Positions 1 through 10,927 of a stretch of DNA of 57,687 nucleotides are shown in pieces (positions within the stretch are counted from its first letter, which is position 1; the number at the start of each line of letters is the position of its first letter). This DNA is from Mycobacterium attenuatum (GTDB lineage Bacteria; Actinomycetota; Actinomycetes; Mycobacteriales; Mycobacteriaceae). The stretch spans positions 1 to 57,687 of the forward strand of contig NZ_UPHT01000030.1 of NCBI RefSeq assembly GCF_900566085.1, read 5' to 3'. A program made the position numbers and the translations under genes. Below the pieces are notes generated by a model. It ran no database searches, had not been told where the DNA came from, and saw only the letters and a list, made by a program, of their open reading frames with translations.

Positions 1-133
1 CCGACGACCGGAAGCCAACAGGAAAAGCTGGGCAGACCAGCGGTCGTCGCATCCCTACCACGCCACAAATCAAGATCAAAAATCAACAATTCACGCCACA
101 ACGTCCATCCGTGGATCGAGGCTTAGTGCGCGG

Positions 134-1354
134 TTGATGTCGGTCATCGCGTGGCGCACCTACCTGGTCCGCGACCCCGAGGCGCAGCGACTCGTCGATG
201 CCGCGGTGGCCGAACACGTCGGCTCGTGGGGGCCGTTGTCGGCGTCTAAATTGGAGCAGGCCATCGACGGGTGGGTTGATCGCTACGACCCCGGTGCGCT
301 GCGGCGCACCCGCGCGGCGGCCCGCAGCCGCGACGTGTGCTTCGGTGAGCCCGATGACGACGTGGGCACCGCCGCGTTGTGGGGCCGGCTATATGCCACC
401 GACGCCGCGATGCTGGATCGGCGGCTGAAACAGATGGCCCACGGGGTGTGCGACGACGACCCGCGCACCCTGGCTCAGCGCCGCGCCGATGCGCTGGGCG
501 CATTGGCCGCGGGCGCCGAACACCTGGTGTGCGGGTGCGGTCACGCCGCCTGCCCCCGCGGTGCCGGCGCCACTAACGAGCGGGCCAGCGGCGTGGTCAT
601 CCACGTCGTCGCCGAGTCCTGCGCGCTGGATGCTGGAACTGACCCGCACCTGTCGGGTGAGGCGCCCCCATCGCGGCCCATCACTCCGGAGATGACGCTG
701 GCCGAGGCGTTGGCGCCGGACCCCGAACCCGATCAGCCCGCCGCGTCATCGGTCACGCCGCCGGCCGCGTTGATTGCCAGCGGGGGTGTGGTGCCTGCGC
801 CGCTGCTGGCCGAGTTGATCCGCGGCGGGGCCACCATCAGCCCCGTGCGCCAACCCGGCGGCCTTGGGTTAGAGCCGCACCACCGACCGTCGGCCAAGCT
901 GGCGGAGTTCATCCGCATCCGCGATTTGACGTGCCGATTCCCCGGATGTGACGTGCCCGCCGAATTCTGTGACATCGACCATACGGTGCCCTGGCCGTTG
1001 GGGCCCACACATCCGTCAAACCTCAAGTGTGCGTGTCGAAAACACCACCTGTTGAAAACGTTCTGGACGGCCTGGCGTGATGTGCAGCTGCCCGACGGCA
1101 CGGTGATCTGGACTGCGCCCAACGGGCGGACCTACACCACCCGCCCGGGCAGCCGGATCTTCTTTCCCGCCTGGAACACCACCACCGCCGAATTGCCCCC
1201 AACACCAACACCCGCAACTACTATCGGTGACCGCGGCGTGATGATGCCGCAGCGGCAACGCACCCGAGCCGCCGAGGTCGCCCGCCGCATCAAATGCGAA
1301 CGGGCACTCAACGATACCCACGTCGCCGAACGCAACAAGCCACCACCATTTTGA
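134..1354 (+). CDS. 13E12-family DUF222/HNH endonuclease, N-terminally truncated
   Basis: The protein matches the C-terminal two thirds of mycobacterial 13E12 (REP13E12) proteins: the end of the DUF222 region, then an HNH nuclease fold. The HNH part reads CRFPGC, then DIDHTVPW, then CRKHH, which gives the two metal-binding CxxxxC/CxxxH pairs and the catalytic DH. Full family members run about 450-500 residues, and the usual N-terminal helical region is missing. The frame stays open toward the window start, but what lies there does not look like the family. The TTG/ATG at 134/137 is therefore only the first available start. I infer a 5'-deleted copy of a multicopy family. It converges on recD across a 125-bp gap. 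Confidence 0.75.
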   Translation: MMSVIAWRTYLVRDPEAQRLVDAAVAEHVGSWGPLSASKLEQAIDGWVDRYDPGALRRTRAAARSRDVCFGEPDDDVGTAALWGRLYATDAAMLDRRLKQMAHGVCDDDPRTLAQRRADALGALAAGAEHLVCGCGHAACPRGAGATNERASGVVIHVVAESCALDAGTDPHLSGEAPPSRPITPEMTLAEALAPDPEPDQPAASSVTPPAALIASGGVVPAPLLAELIRGGATISPVRQPGGLGLEPHHRPSAKLAEFIRIRDLTCRFPGCDVPAEFCDIDHTVPWPLGPTHPSNLKCACRKHHLLKTFWTAWRDVQLPDGTVIWTAPNGRTYTTRPGSRIFFPAWNTTTAELPPTPTPATTIGDRGVMMPQRQRTRAAEVARRIKCERALNDTHVAERNKPPPF

Positions 1355-1479
1355 CCAAGAGCGCTGGTGCACCATTGACAACCGACGGGGCTGCATTCAG
1401 CCGTATTTCCGGGGCAGCTATCACTGCCTGGCGGGCATTGCGCGGGTGGGACGGCGTGCACAGCCATCCGCCCTCGAAA

Positions 1480-3198
1480 TCACCAACTTTGCAGGCGCAT
1501 TCGCAGTCCCGTCGCCCGCACCGCACGTCGCTCGACCGCGGCCCGCACCGAATCCTCGGAGCCCACGACGCGCACCTTCTGCTTGGCCCGGGTGACCGCG
1601 GTGTAGAAGAGCTCTCGCGTCAGTAATCGTGAATCTTGGCCCGGCAGTAGCACCGTCACCTCATCGGCTTGGCTGCCCTGACTCTTGTGGATGGTCATGG
1701 CGTGCATGGTCTCGACGTCGGACAGCCGGCCCGTCGCGAAGTCGAGTGGCCCGGCGGTACCGGCCAGGACGGCGCGCAGGCCGTCCGCGCCCGCGACGGC
1801 CACACCGGTGTCGCCGTTGTACACCCGCAGCCCGTAGTCGTTCGCCGTCACCAGCAGCGGCCGCCCGGCGTACCACTGCGACCAGGGCGGCTGGCCCGTC
1901 TCTTCGGCCAGCCACGTCTCCACCTGCCGGTTCCAATGCGCGACACCAAAGGGTCCGCGCCGGTGCGCGCACAGCATCCGGTGCTCCTCCAGCGTGGCCA
2001 GCGCCTGGCCCACGGCTCCCAGCAGCGCCGCCTGCCGCAGCCGCAACGCGTGCGGCACCAAGACCGCCCGCAACCGGGGCGTCGGGTCATCGTCGTCGAC
2101 GAACTCGATGTGCTCGTCACCCGATCGCAGCGCGGTGAGCACCTGGTCGGTGTCGCCGTTGCGAATCGCATCGGCGAGTGTCCCAATCACTTTGCCGAAC
2201 CGGTGCGGCGTTCGCAGCGCCGCCACCCGCACGTCGTCGCGCGCCGCGAGCCCGTCCACCAGGTCCGCCAGCACCGCGCCGGCTTCCACCGACGCTAGCT
2301 GGTCGGCATCACCGACCAGGATCAGTCGTGCGCCGGGACGCACCGCTTCCAGTAGCCGCGCCATCAGGGTCAGCGACACCATTGACGTCTCGTCGACCAC
2401 GATCACATCGTGGGGCAATCGATTACCGCGGTCGTGCCGAAACCGCGACGATGTGTCGGGCCTGCTGCCGAGCAGGCGATGCAGCGTAACCGCTTGCAAC
2501 TGGCCGACTCTCAGGCGATCTGCGGCATCGAGACGAGCCACCTCGTGGTGTACCGCCTCGGCCAGCCGCGCCGCCGCCTTGCCGGTCGGTGCGGCCAGCG
2601 CGATGCGGGGCCGCGACCGGCCGGCCAGCTCCGCCTGTTCGGCCAGCAGGGCCAGCAATCGCGCGACCGTGGTGGTCTTGCCGGTCCCCGGCCCACCGGT
2701 GAGCACCGTGACCCCTTGCGCGAGCGCGATTTCCGCTGCGGCGCGCTGCTCGCGGTAGTCGGACGGGAAAAGTCGCTCGAGGGCCGGCATGTGGACTGTC
2801 GACCGGCGAGCCAGCAGGGCCAGCAGGTCATCACACACCTGCTGCTCCTCGCGCCAGTACCGGTCGAGGTAGAGCAGCCGGCCGTCGTAGAGATGCAGCA
2901 CCGCCGGATCGGTCAGCAACGTGCTGGCACTCACGGCGGCCAGCCACTGCCGCAGTTTCGGCCACGGTGCGTCGTCGGAAATCCCCGCGATGGTCGACAA
3001 GTCGACGCACACCGAGCCGGCCCGCAGTGCCCGCACCGCCAGCGCCACGGCCAACGCCACCCGGTCGTCTGTCTCCTTACCCAGCGCGCAAAGCCGCTGT
3101 GCGACGTGGACGTCCGCAACATCGAGTACTCCGGCGTCGTTGAAGCTGCGCAGCAGTCCCGCTGCGGTGATGGCGGTCTCGACGTCGGCAACGCTCAT
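1480..3198 (-). CDS. recD: RecD, exodeoxyribonuclease V alpha subunit (5'-3' helicase)
   Basis: RecD is the SF1B helicase of RecBCD, a complex that unwinds and degrades double-strand ends. The Walker A motif GGPGTGKT lies at residues 168-175, followed by VIVVDETSM (Walker B) and a C-terminal TIHKSQGSQ and YTAVTRAK (motifs V/VI). The chosen ATG at 3198 gives 572 residues, close to the roughly 575 of M. tuberculosis RecD. It overlaps the recB stop in an ATGA arrangement, which indicates translational coupling. A longer frame continues upstream but has no similarity to RecD. In mycobacteria RecBCD is known mainly for single-strand annealing, with AdnAB taking the usual end-resection role. Confidence 0.95.
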   Translation of the reverse strand: MSVADVETAITAAGLLRSFNDAGVLDVADVHVAQRLCALGKETDDRVALAVALAVRALRAGSVCVDLSTIAGISDDAPWPKLRQWLAAVSASTLLTDPAVLHLYDGRLLYLDRYWREEQQVCDDLLALLARRSTVHMPALERLFPSDYREQRAAAEIALAQGVTVLTGGPGTGKTTTVARLLALLAEQAELAGRSRPRIALAAPTGKAAARLAEAVHHEVARLDAADRLRVGQLQAVTLHRLLGSRPDTSSRFRHDRGNRLPHDVIVVDETSMVSLTLMARLLEAVRPGARLILVGDADQLASVEAGAVLADLVDGLAARDDVRVAALRTPHRFGKVIGTLADAIRNGDTDQVLTALRSGDEHIEFVDDDDPTPRLRAVLVPHALRLRQAALLGAVGQALATLEEHRMLCAHRRGPFGVAHWNRQVETWLAEETGQPPWSQWYAGRPLLVTANDYGLRVYNGDTGVAVAGADGLRAVLAGTAGPLDFATGRLSDVETMHAMTIHKSQGSQADEVTVLLPGQDSRLLTRELFYTAVTRAKQKVRVVGSEDSVRAAVERRAVRATGLRMRLQSW

Positions 3199-6100
3199 TC
3201 GGGAGGTACCCCGTCTTCCAGTAGGTCCGACAGTGCCACCACCAAGTCGGCAGGTGCGCCCCAGCCGAACACACCGGCCGGGTGCCCGTCCCAGATCGGC
3301 GTGGTGACACCACACATGCCCCGCACGAACAGATACAGCACCCCGCCCAGATGCCGCGCCGGATCGTACCCGGACAAGCGCCATCGCAGAAACCTATGCA
3401 GCACAACCACATACAGCAGCGCCTGCAACGGATAGTCAGAATGCAGCATGGCCTCGGTCAGGCGGGCCACACCGTAGTCGGCGGCGGTGGGACCCAAGTG
3501 GTTGGTCTTGTAGTCCACTACCAGGTAGCGCTGCTGCGGCAACCGCAGCACCACGTCTATCGACCCGGACAGATACCCCCGCAACGACTGACCGCCCAAG
3601 CCCGGCGACGTCAACCGGTCGGCATAGGACGAAAACGGATCACTGCGCGGCAGGTGCAACCGCAGCAGCTCGCCCACGTCCGACAAAGACACCCGAGACA
3701 CCCGCGGCGCGCGGTCCCGCAGATCTCCGCCCGCCAGCGGTATCTCGAAGTCTAGCTCCCGCAGCCGATCCCGCACACCGACACCGCGCAACGTCAAGCC
3801 GTCGGCCAGCGGACCCAGCGGCGAATCGTGCATCGGCACCAGCGCCGTAGCCAGTTCGGCGGCATCGGCATCGACCGGCCACCACGGCGCATGCCGTCGC
3901 ACCTGCGCCTCGAGTTCGGCGGTCAAGTCGGTCGCCTGCGGATCGGCCGTTTCCAGCACCGCATGTACCAGCGATCCGAATGCCGCGCCGGACGGCATGG
4001 CCGCCAGCGGGGAGTAGAGGTCGGCACCCGAACCGGGCTCGGCCACGACCACCGCGGCCACCTCGTCGTCGCGCACGGCGACCTCCGGCTCGCTGGTCAC
4101 GCCGGCCGGCGCGACCTCTTCAGCGGCGCGCACCAGCGCCGAATACGACGTGCGCCGCCAGCTGGTGTCGATCCGGCGGTGGAAATGCCGGACCGCGAAA
4201 CCGTCAGCCGGCGAGGCTGTTTCGACGGCGGCGGGGGAGACAATCGTCGATTCCTCGACCGAGGGTCCGCCGGCTTCCTGCCAGCGCGTGAACACCGCCC
4301 ACGCGTCGTCGTCGGAGATACGGGGTGTGCACTTGTCCGGCACCGCTGGATCAACGCTGCCACGACCGCGCAGTATCCGCGACAGGCCGCCGTTGACCTC
4401 GTCGACGGTGGGAGCCCACCAGGCCACCACCTGAGACTGCGCCCGGGTAAGAGCAACATAGGTCAGCCGGACGTTGTCGCGCGCGGCCTCCTTGCGATTC
4501 AGCTCCTCCACAGATCGGTTCTTCTCGCCGCCGAGGTAGAGGCAGCGGGTATCGGTGTCGTCGTGATACAGCAGGACGTCGTCACGCCGCACGTTGCGGT
4601 TGAACAGGAACGGTAGGTAGACGATCGGAAACTGCAGACCTTTGGCCACGAACACCGTCATGATCTGGACCGCTGCGGCGTCGCTGTCCAGACGCCGGTT
4701 CTGCTCGTTGGCACGGGCGGTTTCGTCGCATCGCCCGCGCAACCAATCACGCAGGGCCCCAAGGCCGTATCGTTGCCGATGGGCCGCTTCGTGCAACAGC
4801 TGCCCGATATGCGCGAGGTCGGTCATGTGGCGCTCGCCGCCGCGCTGCCCCAGCACCCGGCGCGCCATGCCGCCCAGCTGCGCGGCCTCGAACACCGCTG
4901 CCGCACCCCGGTGCCGGGCCTGGTCCGTCCACTCGCGCAGCGTCGCGGCAACCCGGTCGGTCAGCGTGTCACCCTCAGCGGCGAGCGTTTCCGCGGTCTC
5001 GCCGAAGAACATGGTGCAGGCGGCGGCGCGGACCAGCCCAGTGCGCTGCGGCGCGTCGAACGCCTCCAGCAGGCACAGCCAGTCTTTGGCCGCCCGGGAT
5101 GCGAACACATCCGTATCGCCGGTGTAGACCGCCGGAATACCGGCCTTCGCCAAGGCATCCCGGCAGGCCCGCGCGTCGCGGTGCTGCTCGACGATCACCG
5201 CGATGTCCCCGGCCGCGACCGGCCGGCCGGCAAAGCTGGCGCCGCTGGACAGCAAGGATGCGATGTCGCCGGCCAGGTCTGCAGGAATGTGGTTGCGTAA
5301 CAATTTGATTGGAACATTAGCGGTACCGCCGTAGCCGACGGCGGACCGCTTGACGACGCGCAGCCGAAACGGCGCACCGTGCGGCGCCCCCGCCAGCCGG
5401 TGTCCGTCGTGGTGCGCCTGGATGTCGTGCACCACGATCTCGGGATGGCCCAGTGCGGCACCCCGCAGCACCTTCTGCAGGCTCTCGACAAGCACCCCGT
5501 CACTGCGCCAGTTGACTCCCAGCGTGTATCGGGCGTCGGCCGCGCGCGCCGCCTTGAGGTAGGTGTAGATGTCGCCGCCGCGGAAGCCGTAGATGGCCTG
5601 CTTCGGGTCACCGATCAAGATCAGCGCCGACTCGCCGCGAAAGGCACGCTCGAGGACCTGCCACTGGACCGGGTCGGTGTCCTGGAACTCGTCCACCAAC
5701 ACGATTCGCCACCGGCGCCGCATCCGGTCGCGAGCCGGTGAGTCCACTGCTGTTAGGGCTTCCGACAGCCGCAGCAGCAAGTCGTCGTAACCCAGAATGC
5801 GCAGCCGGCGCTTGCGCCGGTCCAACTCGTCGAGCACCCGTTCGGCGAAGTTCAACCGGACAGCGGCGGCGCTGTCCGGGTCGGGATCTAGCGGGCGCCG
5901 CTGCGCATACGGATCGGCGACGACGCTGCGGGCCAAATCGAGTGCCTGTTCGTACGTCAGCACCGGATCGGTGCCGCTGTTGGCGAAGTGCGCCAGGTAA
6001 AGATCGTCGACGATCTCGGCCACCAGCTCGTCAAGGCTCTCCCGCAAGGTGAAGCCGGAGTCGGTATCACCGGCCACACCAAGCGATCGCAGCACCGAGC

Positions 6101-6473
6101 CGCAGAACTCGTGCGTGGTGGCGATGGTGGCCGCGTCGAAGTTGGCCAGCGCCGCACGCAGCCGGGCTAGCCGCCCGGCGCGGGCGGTCTCGTCGCACCA
6201 CAGGTGCCTGACCAATTCAGTACCGGGCGGTACCCGGCCGTCGAGGGCCGCCACCGCCTGCACGATCTGGTCGCGGACGCGTTCGCGAAGCTCGCGGCTG
6301 GCCGCTCGGTTGAACGTGATCAGCAGCATCTCGTCGAGGGGGACGTCGGTCTCGGCGAGGTAGCGGCTGACCAGGCCGGCCAGCGCGAATGTCTTGCCGG
6401 TGCCCGCGCTGGCCTCCAGCACGACGGTGGCGCCACGCTGCGGCAGTGGACCCAGCAGGTCGAAGTGCTCCAT
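3195..6473 (-). CDS. recB: RecB, exodeoxyribonuclease V beta subunit (helicase-nuclease)
   Basis: This is a UvrD-like SF1A helicase fused to a C-terminal nuclease. Walker A (ASAGTGKT) lies at residues 21-28, Walker B is [12 protein letters not shown], and a late helicase motif reads TYVALTRAQ. The nuclease active site appears as GSIDVVL followed by VVDYKTN, the D...DxK signature of RecB nucleases. The start at 6473 gives 1,092 residues, close to the family length. The ATG shares one base with the recC stop (TGATG), and the 3' end overlaps recD by 4 bases, so recC-recB-recD form one coupled operon read leftward. The longer upstream frame is recC shadow. Confidence 0.95.
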   Translation of the reverse strand: MEHFDLLGPLPQRGATVVLEASAGTGKTFALAGLVSRYLAETDVPLDEMLLITFNRAASRELRERVRDQIVQAVAALDGRVPPGTELVRHLWCDETARAGRLARLRAALANFDAATIATTHEFCGSVLRSLGVAGDTDSGFTLRESLDELVAEIVDDLYLAHFANSGTDPVLTYEQALDLARSVVADPYAQRRPLDPDPDSAAAVRLNFAERVLDELDRRKRRLRILGYDDLLLRLSEALTAVDSPARDRMRRRWRIVLVDEFQDTDPVQWQVLERAFRGESALILIGDPKQAIYGFRGGDIYTYLKAARAADARYTLGVNWRSDGVLVESLQKVLRGAALGHPEIVVHDIQAHHDGHRLAGAPHGAPFRLRVVKRSAVGYGGTANVPIKLLRNHIPADLAGDIASLLSSGASFAGRPVAAGDIAVIVEQHRDARACRDALAKAGIPAVYTGDTDVFASRAAKDWLCLLEAFDAPQRTGLVRAAACTMFFGETAETLAAEGDTLTDRVAATLREWTDQARHRGAAAVFEAAQLGGMARRVLGQRGGERHMTDLAHIGQLLHEAAHRQRYGLGALRDWLRGRCDETARANEQNRRLDSDAAAVQIMTVFVAKGLQFPIVYLPFLFNRNVRRDDVLLYHDDTDTRCLYLGGEKNRSVEELNRKEAARDNVRLTYVALTRAQSQVVAWWAPTVDEVNGGLSRILRGRGSVDPAVPDKCTPRISDDDAWAVFTRWQEAGGPSVEESTIVSPAAVETASPADGFAVRHFHRRIDTSWRRTSYSALVRAAEEVAPAGVTSEPEVAVRDDEVAAVVVAEPGSGADLYSPLAAMPSGAAFGSLVHAVLETADPQATDLTAELEAQVRRHAPWWPVDADAAELATALVPMHDSPLGPLADGLTLRGVGVRDRLRELDFEIPLAGGDLRDRAPRVSRVSLSDVGELLRLHLPRSDPFSSYADRLTSPGLGGQSLRGYLSGSIDVVLRLPQQRYLVVDYKTNHLGPTAADYGVARLTEAMLHSDYPLQALLYVVVLHRFLRWRLSGYDPARHLGGVLYLFVRGMCGVTTPIWDGHPAGVFGWGAPADLVVALSDLLEDGVPPE

Positions 6474-9400
6474 CAGCCGGCCCCCTCGGCGCCTAACAGC
6501 GGCAGCCACAACCGGGCCGCCAACGCCCCCAGTCGGGTGTGCTCGCCGGGCATCTCTTCGCCCGGACGGGGCGGGCCTAGCAGCACCCCGAACGACGCGT
6601 TGTCGCCCCACACCCGCACATGCGCGGGCTCTCCGTCGTCGCCGTCGCGAAACCTGTTGGATTCCCACCTTTCTCGCGCAGCAGCGATCGGGTCGTCGCC
6701 GTCACGGCGTGCCTGCGCCCACGCGTAGGACGTTTTCAGCGGCAGCGGTAACGGCTCGCGCCGGCCCGCGTCGTACAGCGACACCAGGTCGCGCAGGACG
6801 GCGACCGGGGCCGACGGCGGCGCCAATAGCCGCGTGGCGGTGCGGTTCCTGCTGGTTCCGCGGCCCATGCACACGGCTGTCCAATCGCGGCCCGGCCGGT
6901 CGGCCGCGAGAGCGACCAACCCGATCCAGGATGTCAGCACCTGCTTGGCGGCCAGCTTCGAGTACGTCACCGACACCAGGCGCTGGCCATACACGGGTGC
7001 GACGGTTCCGGTGAGCCGGCGTCCGGCGCCCAGATCGATATCGACGTCGTAGGCGTCGCCGTCGACGGCCAGGTACGGCAGCGCGGCTTTGGCGAGGTCG
7101 CTTGCACACGTGAGGATTTCCTTCGCCTTGCGAACGCCCAGCCGCCCGGGCGGCAATGTCCCGCGTCGCCATTCGGCGTTGGCTGCCGCCTCCGGATGCA
7201 TGCCGCGCAGGATGTCGCGCAGCATCCGGTCACCGACCGTCCAGGCCGTCAGTGCGTCGATCTCGACGGGCATTTCGTCCTCGACGGTGTCGACGTCCCA
7301 GGGCAGGGTGACGTCGAGCGTGCGGAAGAATCCTTTGACGGGGTTCTTGAAGAAGTCGAGCAGATCGGCCAGCGCCACGTCGGTGATGGGCGGCTCGGGC
7401 AGCCGATCGCTGACAAAATCCCATGGTGTGCAGCGTGTTCCGGCGGCCGCCTCGGCGGCCGCCAGCGCAGCGGGATCAAAGGTGAACGGTGTGGCGGGGA
7501 CCAGTGCGCCGGGCGTGACGTTCCTACGGTCGAAGGGTTGCAGCGGATGTCTGGTGAGAATCTGCGGGCGAACCGGCGCCGACGTCGTGCGATCCAGCGT
7601 GTCCAGCAGCTCGGCGAGCGGCACGGCCGGCGGACGCAGCTGGCCGGTGTGTTCGTCGGCGCCGGTGAAGGTGATTACCAATGTCTCGGTGGCCGAACCG
7701 ATCGCGTCGAGCAGCAACTGGCGATCCTCGGAGCGGATGTCACGCTCACCGGTCATCGGTGCACGTGCCAGCACGTCGTCGCCGTCGGGCGCGCTGTGCC
7801 GCGGGAAGATTCCGTCGTCGAGGCCGAGCAGGCACACCACCCGATGCGGCACGGACCGCATCGGCACCATGGTGCACACGGTCAGGGTGCCGGTGCGGAA
7901 GTTGGCTCGCGTGGGACGTCCGGCCAGGTGTTCGCCCAGCAGCGCATGCACGTCGGGCAGCCGCAGCAGGGTGGCCGCACGCGGGCCGGCTTGCGCACGG
8001 ACGCCGGCGAATTCGCGCTGCAGCTGCGCCTGCTGCCAATCGTCGCCGCAGCGGGTGAGCAGGGTGACCCCGTCCGTCAACGCATCCAGCCAGTCGGTCA
8101 ACGGCATTGCGCCACTGAGTCGCTGAACGGCGTGATGCAGCCGCGCGACGTACTCGGCCAGCCGGCCGGCCAGCTCGACTCGGTTGCTGCCGACGTCGTC
8201 GAGGGGCAGCGCGGTGTCCAGCCACGCCCGCGAGTCGTCCGACATGGCCACACCGGTGAGGATGCGGTCGATGCCGAACCGCCAGGTGTTGTGCAGGAAA
8301 TGGTCCAGCCCGTACGGCCGGCGATGTCGCGGGTCGAATCCCCAGCGGATGTTGGACTGGCGCACCCAGTCGGTGATCACGTCGAGATCGTCGTCGGTGA
8401 AACCGAAGCGGGCGCGCACCGCCGCGTCCTGCGCGAGGTTGAGCACCTGGGTGGCGGTGGCGCGGCTAGCCGCAATGCCGAGCAGTTCGGCGGCGACCCC
8501 GAGCAGCGGGTTGGTCTGGGTGAGCGCGCGGTCGGCGAGCCGGACCCGCAGCCGGTGCGCGGGATGCGCGGCGGCGGCTACCTCACCCAGCCCGAAGCCG
8601 GCCACGATCAGCGGCGCGTAGGTCTCGATATCGGGACACATCACCACGATGTCGCGCGGCTCCAGGGCCGGGTCGTCGTCGAGCAGGCCCAACAGCACTT
8701 CCCGCAGCACGTCGACCTGTCTGGCCGGCCCGTGACACGCATGGACCTGTACCGACCGGTCGCCGACGACAAGTCGCCGCCCGTCCGGCCGGGTTGCGTT
8801 GGCGGCGATGTCGGCTTGCAGCCAGCCCAGCAGCGTATCGGGTCTTGTTGCACCGCAGAGGAATTCGTCGCTCGCCGGAGCTGTCGGCAGCGCGCGCTGC
8901 AGCTCGCGCAGATCGCGCCCCAGGGTTTGCAGCAGCGGATGCCTGGCGGCGCCCTCACTGGTGTCCTGGCGTCGCGGCACCGCGCCGTGGACACCGGCGA
9001 GCGTTTGCCAAAGATCGTCGCTGGGGTGCGGCAGCCACAGGTGCAGATCGTGATGCGCGCCCAGTGCGCCGAGCAGTTCCACGTCGGTGCACGCCAAGCG
9101 GGTGTGCCCGAAAAGCGACAGCCGCGCGGGCAGATCGGCCGGGCCCTCGCTCAGCCGGGCGACGGTGTCGCGATGCCGCAGGTGCGGCGGATCGGCCGGG
9201 ACCGCGGCTACCAGCGCTCGCCACAATTCGGCCTGCCATGCCAGGTCGGCGTCCACGTCGCCGAGCTGCCCGTCGAGCCAGCCGGCCAGCAGCCCGGGAC
9301 GCTGCCGGGCGTAGGAGGCGAACAGCCCGGCCAGGCGGCGCGCCACCGAATAGCGGCGGGCACAACGCAGCTCGGCCTCCACGGCGTCGGTGTCGAAGTG

Positions 9401-9760
9401 GCCCAGGTGAGTTGCCAGTGGGCGGCACCACGGCTCGTCCAGGCCGGCGTCGATCACCTCCAGCAGCGGCCACGTCATGGCCTCGGGGGACCACGGATCG
9501 GCGTCGGCGGCCCCGGTGATCTCGGCGATCAACGACTGCGGACTTCGGAATGCGATGCCGGCACACACCCCGTCGCCGTTCGGGCCGCCGCGGCTGCCCA
9601 GTAGATGGGCCAGACGCTGGCTCAACCAGCGTTCCATGCCGCGGGCCGCGACCAGCACCAGCTCCGATGCGAACGGGTCGGGCAGCGGATCGGCCAGCAG
9701 GGCGCCGAGTCCGTCGGCAAGGTGGTCGGTGCGCTCGGCACGGTGGAGATGAAGTGCCAT
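6473..9760 (-). CDS. recC: RecC, exodeoxyribonuclease V gamma subunit
   Basis: RecC is the Chi-scanning subunit, built from inactivated helicase and nuclease domains. The protein runs 1,095 residues from MALHLHRAERTD to the C-terminal LGALAARLWLPLL. Stretches such as VMCPDIETYAPLI and RTGTLTVCTMVPMRSVPHRVV (read in parts) are typical of mycobacterial RecC. The ATG at 9760 was chosen because similarity begins exactly there; the frame extends a further 1 kb upstream, but that part is shadow of cynS and the patatin remnant. It is the first gene of recCBD and is divergent from cynS across 147 bp, so both promoters must lie in that gap. I saw no clear promoter motif. Confidence 0.95.
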   Translation of the reverse strand: MALHLHRAERTDHLADGLGALLADPLPDPFASELVLVAARGMERWLSQRLAHLLGSRGGPNGDGVCAGIAFRSPQSLIAEITGAADADPWSPEAMTWPLLEVIDAGLDEPWCRPLATHLGHFDTDAVEAELRCARRYSVARRLAGLFASYARQRPGLLAGWLDGQLGDVDADLAWQAELWRALVAAVPADPPHLRHRDTVARLSEGPADLPARLSLFGHTRLACTDVELLGALGAHHDLHLWLPHPSDDLWQTLAGVHGAVPRRQDTSEGAARHPLLQTLGRDLRELQRALPTAPASDEFLCGATRPDTLLGWLQADIAANATRPDGRRLVVGDRSVQVHACHGPARQVDVLREVLLGLLDDDPALEPRDIVVMCPDIETYAPLIVAGFGLGEVAAAAHPAHRLRVRLADRALTQTNPLLGVAAELLGIAASRATATQVLNLAQDAAVRARFGFTDDDLDVITDWVRQSNIRWGFDPRHRRPYGLDHFLHNTWRFGIDRILTGVAMSDDSRAWLDTALPLDDVGSNRVELAGRLAEYVARLHHAVQRLSGAMPLTDWLDALTDGVTLLTRCGDDWQQAQLQREFAGVRAQAGPRAATLLRLPDVHALLGEHLAGRPTRANFRTGTLTVCTMVPMRSVPHRVVCLLGLDDGIFPRHSAPDGDDVLARAPMTGERDIRSEDRQLLLDAIGSATETLVITFTGADEHTGQLRPPAVPLAELLDTLDRTTSAPVRPQILTRHPLQPFDRRNVTPGALVPATPFTFDPAALAAAEAAAGTRCTPWDFVSDRLPEPPITDVALADLLDFFKNPVKGFFRTLDVTLPWDVDTVEDEMPVEIDALTAWTVGDRMLRDILRGMHPEAAANAEWRRGTLPPGRLGVRKAKEILTCASDLAKAALPYLAVDGDAYDVDIDLGAGRRLTGTVAPVYGQRLVSVTYSKLAAKQVLTSWIGLVALAADRPGRDWTAVCMGRGTSRNRTATRLLAPPSAPVAVLRDLVSLYDAGRREPLPLPLKTSYAWAQARRDGDDPIAAARERWESNRFRDGDDGEPAHVRVWGDNASFGVLLGPPRPGEEMPGEHTRLGALAARLWLPLLGAEGAG

Positions 9761-9907
9761 TGCGGGCCACCATAGCCGCCGACGGCGCGCTGGTGGGCGC
9801 CGGACGCCAAAATGCGGGTGCCGGCGCGCAACCGCGATCGGCGGCCCTTTCGCCGGTGTCGACCACCAAGGACACTGTGACCGACGGCGGCCGTGCATCC
9901 TGGGGTG

Positions 9908-10366
9908 ATGAACAGAAACCAGATCACCGAACAGATCGTCGTAGCTCGCATGGCGAAGGGGCTCAGCTGGCAGCAGCTGGCCGACGCCGTCGCCAGGCCG
10001 GTGGCGTGGACGACGGCGGCGCTGCTTGGACAGCACCCCATTCCCGCCGAACTCGGCAAGGTCTTGATCGAGATGCTGGGCCTGGACGACTCCGCGGTGC
10101 CGATCCTGGCTGCCCCGCCGATGCGCGGCGGTCTGCCGACCGCGGTGCCCACCGACCCCACCATCTACCGCTTCTACGAAGCGCTGCAGGTCTACGGTGG
10201 CGCGATCAAGGAACTGATCCACGAGAAGTTCGGCGACGGCATCATGAGCGCGATCAACTTCAGCGTCGACGTGCACAAGAAGCCACATTCCTCGGGCGAC
10301 CGCGTGGTGGTGACGTTCGACGGAAAATTCCTCCCCTATCAATGGATTTCGGCTGATGACCAATGA
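9908..10366 (+). CDS. cynS: Cyanate hydratase (cyanase)
   Basis: Cyanase converts cyanate plus bicarbonate to ammonia and CO2. The N-terminal part is the helical domain (MNRNQITEQI ... GLSWQQLADAV). The C-terminal catalytic domain carries PTDPTIYRFYEALQVYG and HEKFGDGIMSAINF. The active-site triad is intact with the spacing of the E. coli enzyme (Arg96, Glu99, Ser122): here Arg88, Glu91 and Ser114. It ends DGKFLPYQW, as the family does. The length of 152 residues is standard. I chose ATG 9908 over an in-frame start 15 bases upstream because similarity begins there. The 3' end overlaps the patatin-like remnant by 11 bases. I am not aware of cynS at this position in M. tuberculosis. Confidence 0.93.
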   Translation: MNRNQITEQIVVARMAKGLSWQQLADAVARPVAWTTAALLGQHPIPAELGKVLIEMLGLDDSAVPILAAPPMRGGLPTAVPTDPTIYRFYEALQVYGGAIKELIHEKFGDGIMSAINFSVDVHKKPHSSGDRVVVTFDGKFLPYQWISADDQ

Positions 10367-10927
10367 CGCGGCGGTAGCCCGGTCGCTGCGGGCCGACCTC
10401 ATACTCTCGGGCGGAGCCGTCAAATTCATCGGCTTGGTGGGCGCTATTGTCGCGCTCATGGACGCCGGATATTCGTTCCCCAGGGTGGCGGGCGTCTCTG
10501 GTGGCTCGGTGGTCGGGGCGATCCTTACGGCCGCGCTCAACGGCGACCCGCTGACCAGTGCCGAGGTCAAAGAGCTCGCGCTTTCGGTACTACTGCGCAA
10601 ATGGCGTGACGCCGCGCGTTTCCCATCCTCGGTCGGGCGTGGGGTCTGATGCGGGATACCGGTTTGTGCCGTGGCGATTTCGCATACGACTGGATTCGCA
10701 GTGAGCTGAAGAACCTGGGGGCGATCACGTTTGGTGATCTCGCGCTCGACGGCGACCACCTGCTCAAAGAGCGGCGCTAAGGTGGTGGTCAACGCGACCG
10801 ACGTGACGACCGTGCAGCAGGTCCGATTGCCGTGGGACTAGCTGACGCGGTACGGGCGTCGATGTCGATTCCGTTCTTCTACCGACCGGTCACCCTGACC
10901 AGCTCAGCTGGTGAGCACCTGTGGTGA
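10356..10927 (+). pseudogene. Patatin-like phospholipase, broken by several frameshifts
   Basis: The 5' part encodes the patatin oxyanion-hole segment LILSGGAVKFIGLVGA and the nucleophile elbow GVSGGSVVGA. The frame then runs into a stop at 10647-10649. The family continues in another frame from about 10620 (GRAWGLMRDTGLCRGDFAYD ... GDLALDGDHL) to a stop. A third frame from about 10780 gives VVVNATDVTTVQQVRLPWD and a stop, followed by ADAVRASMSIPFFYRPVTLTS. The catalytic Asp region (DGG) is absent. At least three frame changes, an internal deletion and a missing 3' end make a functional enzyme very unlikely. It starts inside the cynS 3' end, so it was probably its operon partner. Confidence 0.85.

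Noticed and set aside
7196..9604. An 802-codon open frame on the plus strand opposite recC
   Set aside because: Its protein is Gln/Arg/Gly-rich with no family features, and it is the antisense shadow of a high-G+C gene with strong codon bias. RecC similarity runs the full length of the other strand.
9761..10792. Long N-terminal extension of the recC frame
   Set aside because: RecC similarity begins at the ATG at 9760; the upstream part is opposite cynS and the patatin remnant and has no similarity to RecC.
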